Numbered from the stretch's first letter, positions 43,694 through 56,035 are shown. The stretch: 64,000 nucleotides of DNA from Gnetum montanum (GCA_015680685.1 MNCI01000270.1:691854-755853); one strand, 5' to 3'. The notes: a model not told the origin generated them from the letters alone. Numbers and translations: made by a program.

Positions 43694-45131
43694 TGAAACA
43701 CCCCAAAATTTAGAGACATGCTTGTGATTCATGCAGCGTTATAGTAGTTCTTCAAGAGATGGATGCTTTGATTTTTAGACTGTTTGCTTCAGCAAGTTTT
43801 CTAAGTCAAGGTGTCTTGCTTCGCTATGCTATGCCATGTAGCATAGCAAACTTTTGAAGACGTTTGTAGAAGCACAATGTTATGCTACGCAACATAGCAC
43901 AACGTAGCAAAAGCTAGATGATCAGTCCCTTTGCCTGACTTCAAGTCCTTCAGCAATGTCTCCTTCCGTTAAAAAGTGGTGAACTTTGTAAAAACAAGCC
44001 ATGTTTGCTGCTACGCTACACTAAGCTACAAGGTGCAGCAATTCTATGAAAGTGACAAAAGGCAACTTGGGGCAGGATCAACAAGTTCGCAAGTTTCGTA
44101 AAAAGGCAAATTTTGTAGATTGGTGACATTTTTTGTGACTAAGGCTAGTTGCTACACTATCATACGCTGCGTATCGTAGCATAGCATGGAAAAAATGTGA
44201 CAAATAGTTAGTGCAGTTTAAGGTTTTCTAACACACGCAGCAGGACACAATGCAAGTTTCTGACTTCAAACCAGTAGTGATGCTACAGTACACTACATAG
44301 CGTAGCACAACGTAACAAGATTCTACGCCACACCAAACATGCTACACTACAAAGCATCAAACTATGGCAAGCAGTTATGCAACATCAATGCACTTCACCT
44401 AATTGCACCATTGCTCTAACAGCATAATTATGACATGGAAGGCTCATAATTATGGCATGGCAGGCTTGCCCAACAGTCATATAGGCACGTGCAACATAGA
44501 CATGTTAGCATAAGCCCAAGGCATGTGGCATCCAAACCACATCTTTCATGCACCCTTGGTCCTATAAATGCCCCAATAAGCAACGTTTAAACTCTCTCTA
44601 GATTTTTTATCTCTTGCATGTTTTCTTCTCTCTGGTTCTCTCTCTCTCTGCTCCTCTTTTTTTGAACTTTTCGATCTAAGGGACTTCCTTTGTAGCTTCT
44701 CAGTCCCTAGTCTGTTATCTTGACAATCTGGTTGGCTAATAGTCTGGTTGGCTGACAAGAGAAAAGGTTGGAACTGTAACCTCAAGCATTGTAAGCTTTC
44801 TATTTGACATTGTAAATAGTTAGCATTTTCAGTTGGCATTCTATTCTGTTCTTTTCTACCACCTTGGTAGAACTTCGTATTGTTGATGACTGATTCCACA
44901 TTCGAGCACATAGCCGCCTTGCTCTACACGTCTTAGTTACTCTCAGGATCTCTGCACTTCTCAGTACTATGCAACTAATTGTATCCATCTTGACAGAGTG
45001 AGTTCATAGCTTCAAAGTAGTGCATTTTTCTAACTACATTGTACTTTATCTCCTGTTTACTATTGCATTTTACACTATTTTTTTGTCTCTTTTGCATTTA
45101 AGCATTACTTCATGCTACCAGTCTCATTTTG
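43694..45131 (+). repeat. LTR D: 3'-truncated LTR inside the antisense gene of E2
   Basis: It starts TGAAACACCCC at 43694, has a TATA word at 44562-44569, and stops after GTCTCATTTT at 45131. The last third of a typical LTR (the part from the TTATATTAAC region to CTACA) is missing. No internal element sequence is attached. Comparison with the F gene shows that about 700 bases of exons 4-5 are also gone at this site, so insertion was followed by a deletion running from the LTR into the gene. Confidence 0.75.
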
Positions 45132-46387
45132 GGAAGTCTTGAGATGGGGTGGTATGGAAGACTTGGCAAATGCACAACTTGGAAATTTGGCTATGCTCTT
45201 GTAGTACCCAGACCCCATTCTCGCGAACTATCAAGAATTACACAAAACACCGAAGGCAGGCTATGAAGAAGGCATGATGCATGTTGAAACAGGACTCAAT
45301 CTTCCCATGGAGCTTGACCATTTTAGCTTACAAGCCTTTGCAAAGTTGTTTGGCCCAATTGTAATGAGTCCCCTCTTCCATGACATCCCTCATTATCCAA
45401 GCCTACTCAATTCCAAGGATTTTTCCTTTGAAGAGTAACTTGGGAAAGGCACGATCATGGAAGATAAGGTAAATCATTTTGGCCACCCATAGCCTGACCT
45501 TCTCAATGTAGATTTCCTTTCAATCCTTTACTGCCCCTAGCCACTCCTCAATGTCCTCCTGATGGTTTGCATCTTTCTTCTATTTTTCTCCTACGAGGAG
45601 ACCATCAGAAGGGACATCGAAAAGATTCGCAAACAATTGATCGTTGATTTCAAACACCACTTGCACACCGTGAACACGTGTGTGGAAGTGGTTTGCCTTC
45701 TCAAGGAAATAGTTGGATAGGAAAAGCATTTTGGTAGGTAGGACGTTTGGGCTGATGACCAAAAATAAGTCCATGAGCCTAGCCTCCTGAAGGTTGTGGA
45801 CAAGTGTGGTTGGGGCCCCATTGCAGAGCCAACACTGGGTCTCCTCCACCTCCCTATACTTGAAAAAGAGGTTGGCTTCATTGTGCCCAGAGGTTATCAT
45901 AGTCACATCTTGGGATTTCCTCACCATTGAAATGGTTTACAAAATACAAGATGAAAGTTAGAAAAAAAATGATCACTCGAACATGTAACAGTGAATTCAC
46001 AATTTAGCGTAATAGGTTTTAATGGCGTGGGAAATGGTGGGAGATCCACCAACATATCTTCAACGGTGAGCGACCTAAGGGATGCCCACTTTCTATCCAA
46101 CCAACCAGCTTCTTTACACTTCCCATAAAATTGGGAATACCAGGCCAGATAGGTTTTGAACTCATCCCCAAATTGGCCTATTATGCCGACACACATATTC
46201 CCAGTAGAGGAAAAATCTTGCAAGGCCATTTGTGCCAACACCAATGCATTTGTATCACCGTGGAGACCACTCCTGTCAATAAAAAACTTGGAAACAAAAA
46301 TATATATATATATATATACACTGTTAATACCTGTGTCTAGCATATCATGGATTACACAACATGATAAAATACCTTCATAGAACTCAC

Positions 46388-46838
46388 CCGTTGGCATAAT
46401 AAATGGTTGTAGGTGGGTTCTAAAAGTAGGTGCCTGTGTGATAGGCAATGAATAACATGTTGTAGAAGTGATAGCACTTATACTTAGGCATCTCCCAAAT
46501 CCAACATAAGCATCTCAAGCCTTTTGGATGTTGGTTGGAATCTTCTGCCTAATCATCCTCGATTGACCCATCAGTGAAAAATTTAAAAAATGCCTTGATT
46601 TGCCCCAAGAAATAGGGTTTCTATGATTACAGCTGCTATCTCTGCTGATAAGTGTGACCAAACAATCACACTAAAATGGTGGAGGAGGAACTATAGGAAG
46701 TCCCGTGCACCCTCCTAGAACCAGATTTCCTGTTGCCCCACATATGCATGGGGAAGAGGAACATTGACCACCAGTTCGCTAAGGTAGCAAAAAACTACCA
46801 CAATCTCTAGGATAAGTAGAATGGGCTTCAACATGACC
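46388..46838 (-). other. FCP1/NIF-like HAD domain region (exon 2, copy in E2)
   Basis: The frame reads LKPILLILEIVVVFCYLSEL, VPLPHAYVGQQEIWF, a stop, EGARDFL, FLLHHFSVIVWSHLSAEIAA and VIIETLF. It shares the order of motifs with the B and F copies, but here the DxDGT position reads EIVVV, further from a catalytic motif. Exon length is 451 bases against 450 in the other three copies, so a one-base indel is present. Confidence 0.42.
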
Positions 46839-47906
46839 CTGCACAACAAAACATCAAATTTCAGCACTATGCACAAGTGAAGTTTACATGTAGCGTAGCG
46901 TAACCCTTTGATTACATATAGCATAGCATGATACTTTCTTTTCATGTAGCGTAGCATGATCTCTCAGTTGCAAATCTCTCTCTAAAAAAATAGAATAAAA
47001 ATCATAGGCAACATAGCAACATGATACGCATAGTGTAGCATAGTCATCAAGCCTCAAATAGTGCAACAATATAGCAAAGGAACAAAAACAAATAGATGTG
47101 CAACAACATTACAATGTAGTCAACATATTACCATGACAAGCATGGCAACGTAGCAAACTTAATAGAAATAAATCCAGCAACATAACGGTGTTGCAAATTC
47201 AATAGCGTAGCAATGCGAAAAACCTAAAAGACCTTACGACACACTGACATAGTGTAATAAAAATATTACAAAATTCAGAAAAGAAAGAATTCACTATGCT
47301 ATAGCCATCTCAACCATACTCTTGCCATACAAAATAACTCATGCTACACTATGTTAAACAAGTGTCATGTAGTCAAATCTTGTAGATAGCCAAACCCTCC
47401 TTAGGGAGGTACACTATGCATGCACTAAGCTATCCAAAATTACCCAAACCCCTATGACAAGGATTTTGCAACAATGACGGTCGAGGCAATACTACATGTA
47501 GCTATAGCATAATGTCTGTGCAGCCGCTACGGCCAACCAACAATAGCAGTGGCGTAGCAACCAAAACGGCAACCAAAATAATGGAAAAAGGCATAGATTT
47601 CATTACAATAATAATTATTATAGTTTGAAAAAGAAGGGTGGTATAGTAACTTACGGAGTAGATGGAGCCTCCTCCCGTAGTTCAACACACACATTGGATA
47701 GGTTCCCCAAAGTGTCCTTTACCTTGTCCACGTTTACAAGTCCTCGGTGTTTTCGTTTGCCTTTAGGCACCATTGTCTCACTCGCAAATTCTCTGTTAAC
47801 TGCTATGCTACACTACTTCACTTTCTCTTGGCACGACTATGCTATGCTCTGGATGTGGGCTCTGCACTCTGACAATGAAAACAACAAGTTTACTAGGGGT
47901 AAACTA

Positions 47907-47916
47907 CTATTTATAG
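47907..47916 (-). promoter_or_regulatory. TATA box of the antisense gene (E2)
   Basis: On the minus strand CTATAAATAG, about 115-145 bases before the exon 1 coding start region. The F copy has the same word in the same place (61116-61107). Confidence 0.6.
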
Positions 47917-48094
47917 TTAATGCAATGAAAAGAACTTGCCATTTTTGCACCCTGAGTAATGCGGCATGTCCCATATAACATAGCACTACTATGTCACAAT
48001 CCCACTATATTGTAGCATCATTGTTTGTAGCATAACAGGTGGGCCCAACCGAAAATTTCATCTCACCTTGAATTAGCAACCTACATTTACAAAG

Positions 48095-48385
48095 CCTACT
48101 CACCACGGTCTAGAAAGACCTTAAACTAGTGACTTTAGTTCTTGAACTCCACCCGTTAACAGTTTGCTAAGACCTTAAACTAGCAACCTCGATTTACATT
48201 TTAATGTACACTGTAGCATGAGTACAGTCCACCATGACCTTAAACTAGTAGCCTTAGTATCCATTTTGTATTTTAAACTAGATTTCACAATGTTATGGTC
48301 CACCACGACCTTAAATTGGCAAAGTTAATGTCCCTTGCATGTTCAAACCCGTTCATGGTCCACCAAGACCTTAAATTGATAACTT
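48095..48385 (+). repeat. R2 block of spaced GACCTTAAACTAG words, E2
   Basis: The word GACCTTAAACTAG(T/C)A, often preceded by GTCCACCA or GTTTGCTAA, occurs about six times with irregular spacing of 40-70 bases. It lies between the promoter of the antisense gene and the start of reverse transcriptase. F has the same block at 61255-61480. Confidence 0.65.
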
Positions 48386-48499
48386 GCGAACTTAGCCAAA
48401 TAGTTGACAATTATTTCATGTTTCATTATTGCTTTGCAAATGGTTATTATGTGCTATTGCTACAAATAGGTATCACTTGACTTGGATTTTTCTTATTGT

Positions 48500-48504
48500 G
48501 GCAG
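48500..48504 (+). promoter_or_regulatory. Candidate splice acceptor before E2 pol
   Basis: A pyrimidine-rich run and GGCAG (TTTTTCTTATTGTGGCAG) precede GTTGAACAAAATGG, where similarity to F pol begins. The F equivalent is TTTCATCTCATTTTGGCAG ending at 61612. Ogre-type Tat elements are known to splice an intron between protease and reverse transcriptase, so this is a plausible acceptor. I did not find a convincing donor. Confidence 0.4.
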
Positions 48505-50119
48505 GTTGAACAAAATGGCCATGCAGCGTGATCTACATTCAATTTTAACCCTGACAGGTCCTCATGGCAAGCTTGCAAGACATCTAAACTTAGAGTCAAT
48601 AGACTAGGAATCATCCACTGATAACATTGTAGTGTCCCAAGAAACATCCCTAGATTGGCCTAAACATTTGGTCCAAGCCTTAGACTTAAAGGTTGGGGAT
48701 GTGATCGAGGACCCTCTTACTAAAGTACTTATAACGACATCTAGGGGGAAAATAAGGACACTAAAACTTAGCTCCCTTCTAGATCAACAAATGCAAAAGT
48801 ATGTATCTAAGGTTCTCCAAGATAACATTAAAGTGTTTGCGTAGTCCTATAATGACATGCTAGGCTTAGACCCATGGTTAATACAGCATAACATTATCTT
48901 AGACCCACGTATCAAACTAGTTAAACAAAATGCTTGAAAAATTAAACCAGAAATCACACTAGTCATACGTGATGCAATTACCAAGCTATATCAAGAAGGC
49001 TTCATCCACATGGTCGGTTACTCAGAGTGGACATCAAACATTGTTTTAGTCTCTAGGAAAATGGGAGGTATATGAATTTGTATAGACTTTCTAGATCTAA
49101 CCAAAGCAATGATTAAAGATGATTTCCCACTACCATGTATTGATCAACTTATCGACACTATGGCTAGTCATGCTTTATTATCCTTTATGGATGGGTTCTT
49201 GGGTTACAATCAAATTCACTTCAATCTAGAGCATTAGTTGAAGACTACTTTCATGATCCCTTGGGGAATCTTTTGTTACACTATGATGCCCTTTGGTCTC
49301 AAAAATGCCGGAGCAACCTATCAACGAGCCATGACGTACATATTTAGCAACTACCTCTTAGAGAGACTAAACGATTACATGGATGACATAGCACTCAAGT
49401 CTAAGATAGCTATTGATCATCCCACCAATCTAGATGTAGTCCTCACGTGTTGTCATAGGCAAGACTTGCATCTCAATCTAAAGAAATGTGTTTTTGGAGT
49501 TAAAATCAAACACATGCTAGGATTTGTAGTATCAAAAGCTGGAATATGAGTGGACCCTAACAAAGTTAAGGCCATCATTAACCTAGCACCCCATACCAAC
49601 CTTAAAGAATTACACAAGTTGCAAGGTAGAATATAGTTTATCAGAAGGTTTATAGCAAAGTTGACCGACAAGTTACATCCCATGCAACACTTGTTAAAGA
49701 AAGGGCTTAACTTTGAGTGGACAACACAGTGTCAACAAGCCTTCGATAACTTAAAGAAAGAGCTTTTGCACCTCCCAATTATTTACCCACCACAGACGGA
49801 TAAGCCTTTCTACATTTACCTTGCCACTTCAAACATGTCTTTCATAGCACTATTATGCTAGAAAAGAGAGGACAACTTTGAAATCCTAGTTTATTACTTG
49901 AGTCATGCATTGATAGCATACGAAGCAAAATAAAATAAAGTAGAAAGGAATTATCTTGCCCTAGTATTTGTGCTAAAAAAGTGGAGACACTACTTTTTCC
50001 ATAGCTAGGTTAACATTATATGCAAGAGCAACATACTTCAGGCTATCACGAACAACTTATATGAAAGTAGCAGGATAGCCCAATGGAAAGCTATAACAGT
50101 GAAATTTGATTTACACTAT
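48505..50119 (+). pseudogene. E2 reverse transcriptase and start of RNase H
   Basis: An N-terminal segment (WPKHLVQALDLKVGDVIEDP, QKYVSKVLQDNIKVFA) precedes the reverse transcriptase, with AITKLYQEGFIHMVGYSEWT, NIVLVSRKMGG, DDFPLPCIDQLIDTMASHAL, LSFMDGFLGYNQI, TMMPFGLKNAGATYQRAM and the catalytic YMDD at 49376-49387. The connection domain has FGVKIKHMLGFVVSKAGI. RNase H begins at FEWTTQCQQAFDNLKKEL and reads LSHALIAYEAK and VERNYLALVFVLKKWRHYF. Stops at glutamine and arginine codons show decay. It ends at 50119 where element F is inserted; the rest is outside the window. Confidence 0.9.
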
Positions 50120-51843
50120 TGAAACACCCTAAATTTCAAGGAATTCTTGCTTTACCAGGGTCCTAAAAATGAGGCAAACATTTCTACAAGTGTAGCCTCA
50201 TGGCAGTTTGGTAGGAAATGGATGCTCTGAGTTTAGATTGTCTAGTTTGGAAAATTTTCTACTCCCAATGTTGATAGGCTCAATAGACCCTTTAGCCTAC
50301 CCATCTGGGTAATTCACCCAGCTGACAGTTTACTCAGAAACCATGCTCAAAGATGTCGGCAGTGCTCAGGATGCGTGAAATAGTTCAGTAAGTTTTCTAG
50401 TCAAGAATTTTGCTACGCTACGCTATGCTATGTAGCCTAGCAAGCCTCGAAAGATAGTTGCTCAAGCAACCAAACTATTGTAGAACAAAGTACTATGCTA
50501 TGCTATGCTACGCAGTGTAGCATAGTATAGAAAAGGCAAAACAAAAAGGCTTAGCTTACCGATTAATCCCAGTTGCACTTGGCAAGCACTTCAACCTTCA
50601 AAACTAGTTACCTTGTTCAAATTTAAGTCCTTACTAGAGCTTCTCATCAGAAAATGGTGGATTGAGCAAAAAGCAGGCTATGTTGGCTGCTACACTACAT
50701 AGCATAGCATAGCGTAGCGATGATGCAAGAAAAAACAAAAGGAATCTAGAGTGCAAGATTAGTAAGTTACAGTTGCAGTTGTTAGCATGATCAAGCTTCA
50801 AGAAAACATTTACAACTTCATCGTGGTTCGCAGATAAGGTCGGCATTGCGTAGCAAACATGAAGAGCTAGCCAAAACACTTCAAAGGCTTCCAGCACATG
50901 TAGTTAACTCCAATGCAAATTTCTTCTTCAAGCTGGTGGCTACGCTATGCTACGCTATGCTACGCTACATAGCATAGCAGAATGTAGCAAGAAGCTACAC
51001 TACACCAACATGCTACACTACATCAGTATGCTTCACTCATTATCTACATCATTGGCACATCTTATCCCAACATCTCTAGTTCCGACAGCGTAATTGCAGT
51101 GTGACAGGTTTATGATCGACTTTGCATGTTCATGTAGCATGGACACGTCAACATCTTCTGGATCTAGGACACGTGTCATCTAGGCCTCATTTCTTGCATC
51201 CTCCTACCCCTATAAATACCCTAACGAGCAATGCTTAAAGGGTTGACAAAATTTTGGGGTCAATGGCAACTTTGGTTGGCAATTTTGAGCATTGTTAGCG
51301 TTTGTTGTTGGCAAGTTAACAAACTTTAGTGATTGTTGATTAGCAAATTTGTGCAAGGGGTGGGCAAAAACAAATCCCCAGTTGACAAGTTGGCTTGGTA
51401 GCATTTCTCACTATTGGTTCTTAAGTTCATGTTTAAACACACAGGTTGCTTACTTTGAATGTCTTAGTTACTTTTGGGATCTCTATGCTTTCTAGTGTTA
51501 TACAACCGATTGTATCCATCTTGATAAAGTAAAGTTATAATCTTGAAGCGGTGCATTTCTTAACTCTAGTTGGCTTTATTTTCCTGTTTATCATTGCATT
51601 TTACATCATTTTTTGCTTCATCGTATTTAATAATTTTTATTTCATGCTATAAGAATTGTTTCTCAAAACAATGTTTACAAAAGTTTAAGTGACATTGACT
51701 AAGTCCTTATCTGATCAACCAGACCGTTCAGGGCACCCCACTTCCATTTTATCTTGCACGGCCCTCACACGGTTTTGGGGTTAAGACTGTCTGATCGATG
51801 ACCTCTCGATGTTTTTCAACCATTGACGTTTTCGGTCGCTATA
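50120..51843 (+). repeat. 5' LTR of element F
   Basis: Starts TGAAACACCCTAAATTTC and ends GTCGCTATA, 1724 bases. The TATA box is at 51210-51219. Palindrome-rich segments lie at about 50410-50450, 50490-50525, 50690-50720 and 50939-50985; the last is a run of TACGCTATGC words. Confidence 0.85.
51210..51219 (+). promoter_or_regulatory. TATA box of the F LTR
   Basis: CTATAAATAC, aligned with the TATA boxes of the other LTRs. Confidence 0.6.
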
Positions 51844-51849
51844 GTTTTC

Positions 51850-51867
51850 TGGTGCTAGAAGGAGGAT
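51850..51867 (+). other. Putative primer-binding site, element F
   Basis: TGGTGCTAGAAGGAGGATC, six bases after the LTR end. Confidence 0.65.
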
Positions 51868-52251
51868 CTTTTAGTGTTTTTTTTGTGTTATAAGGTAGTC
51901 CTATAAGTGTTCTACACCCTGAAACACACTAGAGTAAATGTGATACCCTTTTGCAATTGTTTATGCATCGTGTGGTGCAAATTGGTTACTCCAATGGTTC
52001 CTTTGAAATCCTACAGGATATAAAGCCTCCAATCACCATTTGATGCCCTTGTTTCACCATAGTTTTGCATGCGTTTTATATCCCATCGCACACTAGCATA
52101 AATGTGATACCCTTTTATGGTCGTTTACGCATTGTGTGGTATAGATCAGTCACTCTAACAGTTCCTTTAGAATCCTACAAGACATAAAGCCTTTCATTGC
52201 CTCCTAATCTCCTTGGTTTTCCCATTTGCAAACCCTTTTAGCTTTACAACA
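51868..52251 (+). other. Leader between F primer-binding site and gag
   Basis: About 380 bases, non-coding. The stretch with CACACTAG-GTAAATGTGATACCC, then CCTTT-GTTTA-GCAT-GTGTGGT, occurs twice (about 51930-52030 and 52090-52190), so the leader holds an old internal duplication. No gene is seen. Confidence 0.5.
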
Positions 52252-55215
52252 ATGATTTCCTCAAGCACCATTGCTACCACCTCTAACATTGAGGTTCCCT
52301 TCATGATTCAAGGCATCGTAGGTGCCAAACGGCCACCCAGCCCAGTTTGGGGCCACATCGATCCCTCAGGATCCAAAACTGGGCACCTAAGGGCTTAACC
52401 CAGCAATATGAGTGATATAACTTTCTCTGAGCTAAGGTGCAAGAAAAATTTTCCTTAGATGCACAAGAACTTGAAGACAAACGTAGCTTTGAGTTTGCTT
52501 ACTATGATGGGAGGGAATTTTTTCCCACTTCTGGTGTTTCCATCCCTTCAGTGGAAATGAACCAATGGCTCATAGATTAGCTGATCTAGGTCATTAGGCC
52601 TAGGTAGCTACAAGACACAACCTCTCACCATGATGAGATGTTCCAAGATAGGCAGGAGGAACTGGATTCCTAATCTAAGGGTGGGGGTCAAACTAACCCT
52701 ACCACCATTCCTCCCACCCCGTTCTTCTTGAAAAACCTACTCTCTACTGTTTCTCCCTTCATGATCATGTCTACATCATCACAACCCCCGATTACATCAG
52801 CAATGGGTAGCAATTTCATGTCCTCGGCGTATCAATGCCCCTATTCCCATGTTTCATTCTTAGCCACTATTCCTTTGCATAATGTTCATCAATCCATTCC
52901 TACATCCCATGATGCACCGATCATGGCTACCCTGCTCCACGTTCACACTATACCTACTTTGTAGTTGCATGTAGTCTCTACCTCCATTTCTGCATTTACA
53001 CCTGTACCATCGTCAGCGGCAGGCCCAGGCCCATCCACGCGGTAGACCCCATTCACTTCTCCTCCTATTTTGCAATCGTCATAGATGTCTTGCTACGCTA
53101 GCCAAAAAACCTACCAAGTCCCACAAACAATACAACCTAGCGTACGACTCTAGTGTATCCCACTAGCCACAAAAATAGTCTACCACATAGCGTAACCCTC
53201 GATTGCTACTAAAATAGCACCACCTACTAGGTGTTGGATAGCGCAAGCAACATCGTTCACAGGGGTCACCCCAATAGCACCACCTATGGGTCACGTTGCT
53301 GCCCCTGCCACACCATAGATGGGAGCTACCTCGGTAGTTCCCCAATCATCCACATCATCTCTAGGTTTGGATCAAGCATTCCAGCTTATCCAAACCCTTA
53401 CAGAGGAAATAAAATGCCTTAAGGCTATTGGTTCTAATACGGTATAAGTCATGGACTTCTACCAGGATGATCCCATTAGTCCAACAATCCTTGCACTAAC
53501 TTTACCCCCTGGGATGCCACTTTTCCACTTCACAAAATACAGTGGGAAGGGTGATTCCAATGCACATCTTGTCACATTCAGGTCTGAGTCCCTTCTTTTG
53601 CAACAATGGCCACATACAATCATTCATGTCTTTGCTATGTCTCTAATCGGAGAAGCCCTAGACTGGTACCGTGCCCTTCCATGCTCATCCATATCAACCC
53701 TAGAGGAGCTCCTAACCTAGTTTGTGATGTGTTTCAAGTATAAATTAAGACCAGAAGTCATGCTAGATCAGTTGATGAGTGTGAAACAAGATCCACTAGA
53801 ACCAGTCTAGAAATTTATATAGCATTGGAGTGCTACCCCTAATGAGATCTACGAGCCCATCGCGGAGGTCCATTTGCTAGCCATCTTTAAGTGTGCGATG
53901 AAAAAATTTATCAAGTCCAAGCTGTACTATCTCACTCCACGCACTCTTAGTCAGGCTTTTGCCTAGACTAAGAGCATACAAGATGTGGATGAGGCAAGCA
54001 AAGACCTAGCCTATATTGCATAAAAGAATACCTTCACTAAGAAGGACAAAGACAAGGGTAAGGCTGCAATAGCCACAGTGGTCGTTGTGGTGAATGAGGC
54101 CAAATCCAACAACAACAATAACAAGAATAATAAGAAACTGGTCAAATCTACAACTAAACTCATTCCCAAACAGGGCAATGCACCTCAACCTTTCACATCC
54201 TCACCTGAAGAATCTACACCACCTAAACCAAACTTTGAGCATAAAGATCACTCAAAGTATACCCCGTTGCCTATCAAGCCTTTAGATCTTCTAAAGTAAT
54301 TACTAGAGGCTAGGTACATCCAACACAAGCAGATGTCAAAGGAGGAATCTAGGAAGCATTAGTGGTACTGTGAACTCCTTAGGAATCCCTCTTTGGCTTT
54401 GCCCAATGAGCCCCCAGTTCCTAAGGGTTTTAGGTTGGAGCGATTCTATGACTACCATCAATAGTGTGGTCATGACATGGATTACTGCATGGCGTTAAAA
54501 GATGACATCCAAAGGATGATTGATTAGGGGAAACTGGTGCTAGAAGAAAGTAACCCAGTACATCTCGAGAATCAATCCCTGCATGTTTACATGGATCCTC
54601 TTAACGCCAATAATGCTGGTTACATTATCAACACCATTGAAATTGACAGTAATCCTAGACCATCTTGGCAACTATTTGTGGTCCATGTGCCTTAGCTTAG
54701 TGCACCAGTACCACCAACATTTAATTTAACTCTACAACAGCCATTTTTCTTGAGAGTCCCTCCTTGGGCATTCACCCCTGCACCATCTACAAGTAAAACC
54801 ATACCACTGTGTATACTAACATCATTAGCACCATTAATTATTAAGGATCGAACCCATTCAATAGTCCCCACCCTGCATAAGACATCTTCATAGCCTTCTC
54901 ATCCTAAGAAACAAGAAGTGTGCTTCATGGGTGAGACGTCAAGGGAAAGTACCATCCTAGGTACTTCCAAGCCTACATCCCCACCCCCTACATCTATGTC
55001 CTCGTAGCTAAAAGATAACATTGCTATGCATGCACAGTCTTTGACACCTCACCCAAAAGGGTCTAAACCTAGGCCCGAAGCTATCTCTCCTTAGGAAATT
55101 CATCTCCTAGGATGAATGGAAGAGGAGAAAAGCAGTAAAAAGGAAGGTGGCCAAGACCTTTTGAGTGCTCTCACTCAAGTCAAGCAAGCTTTGAAATAGA
55201 AAAATACTACACTGA
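52252..55215 (+). pseudogene. Element F gag
   Basis: The ATG at 52252 starts MISSSTIATTSNIEVPFMIQ. Then come ELEDKRSFEFAYYDGREFFP, a long linker rich in Pro, Ser, Thr and Met, AFQLIQTLTEEIKCLKAIG near 53370, and KYSGKGDSNAHLVTFRSESL. The Retrotrans_gag core has WPHTIIHVFAMSLIGEALDW, SISTLEELLT, KQDPLEP, KFIKSKLYYLTPRTLSQAFA. A basic stretch follows, then a zinc-knuckle-like YDYHQ-CGHDMDYCMALKDDI, INAN-NAGYIINTIEID, and an acidic tail before protease. About 980 codons is large for gag but usual for this clade. Several TAG/TAA stops disrupt it. Confidence 0.85.
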
Positions 55216-56035
55216 GCCTATGTGACCTAATCATGACATCTACTACACACCATGAGGCTTTGTTCCACATATTAACAACAATTCCATTTGAAGAGAACAT
55301 GCCAATAGAAGAGAAAGTAATCCACTCGGTCATTCTTCCTTCTGCACCTAAAAAAACCCCACCATCCCAATTGACTTTTTGTGATGATTCATTTAGGGAA
55401 GACCTTGAAAAGGGTCAGGTTACTACAGCACCCCTCTTCATCACAATTCAAGTTGTTCAATGTAAGATCCAAAGGGTACACGTAGATGATGGGGCCTCTA
55501 CAAACATCATCCTTTTTCTTATTGTGGATAAGCTGGGTTCGGTTGACTAGATCAGACCCACAACAATGTCATGCTTAAAGTCATTCAATGGGGCATGGGT
55601 CGTGGTGAAAGGCATGGTCCACATTGCCTTCGTGACAGGGGATCAGTTCCCCACAAATGCAACGTTCAACGTGGTCGAAGAGATGCCCGGGTTTAACCTG
55701 ATCTTGGAGAGGTCATGGTTAGTGCAACTTAGGACTATCTTTTCACCCATTCATCAAGAGATCCATCTACCCTATGTAGGCATGGAGGTGGTAATCCATG
55801 ATGATGAGGTAGCAACACAAGCTATCAACAACGTAGATATGGAACAGGGCTCAGAGGTCATAACCTCTGAGAATGAAGTGCCTATCTCTGTAGATACTAA
55901 TCGTTCAACAAGAGAGCTAACTTAGCATGCCAGTTCAGAAAATGAAAATGCATGGACTAAGTTTCCCTTCCAAGTAGAGGAAAATGATGTAGATGAAGGC
56001 CGTAGCAAAGCGTCTTGACCTTACACCTTGCCCAA
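55216..56035 (+). pseudogene. Element F protease
   Basis: Two long frames (55233-55550 and 55566-55925) give HHEALFHILTTIPFEENMPI, QLTFCDDSFREDLEKGQVTT, the DDGA catalytic-type motif at 55485-55496 after RVHV, STNIILFLIVDKLGSVD, a TAG, then MSCLKSFNGAWVVVKGMVHI, FNLILERSWL and HLPYVGMEVVIHDDEVATQA. Only one stop and short breaks interrupt it, so this is the best protease here. The flap-like ILGRSWL reads ILERSWL, a likely inactivating change. Confidence 0.85.

Larger units (their letters stand above)
42430..47916 (-). pseudogene. Antisense gene copy in E2, interrupted by LTR D and a sequence gap
   Basis: Read from the TATA box at 47916: exon 1 ends at 47655 (donor GTAAGT) and has ETMVPKGKRKH and VDKVKDTL; its first ATG is lost and a later one is at 47773. 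Exon 2 is 46838-46388 (donor GTGAGT). Exon 3 is about 46286-46013 (ALVLAQMALQDFSSTGNMCV, WLDRKWASLRSLTVEDMLVD). Exon 4 runs from about 45909 (LFFKYREVEETQCWLCNGAP, HTRVHGVQVVFEINDQLFAN) until LTR D at 45131. An exon 5 remnant is 43693-43580, exon 6 is 43230-43117 and exon 7 is 43027 to about 42430. The end of exon 7 and exon 8 are missing. It lies antisense between E2 protease and reverse transcriptase, as in F. Confidence 0.65.

Noticed and set aside
45591-45881. Alternative 96-codon minus-strand frame (MKPTSFSSIGRW)
   Set aside because: It overlaps exon 4 of the antisense gene in another frame; only the KYREVEETQCWLC frame is conserved in the F and B copies.
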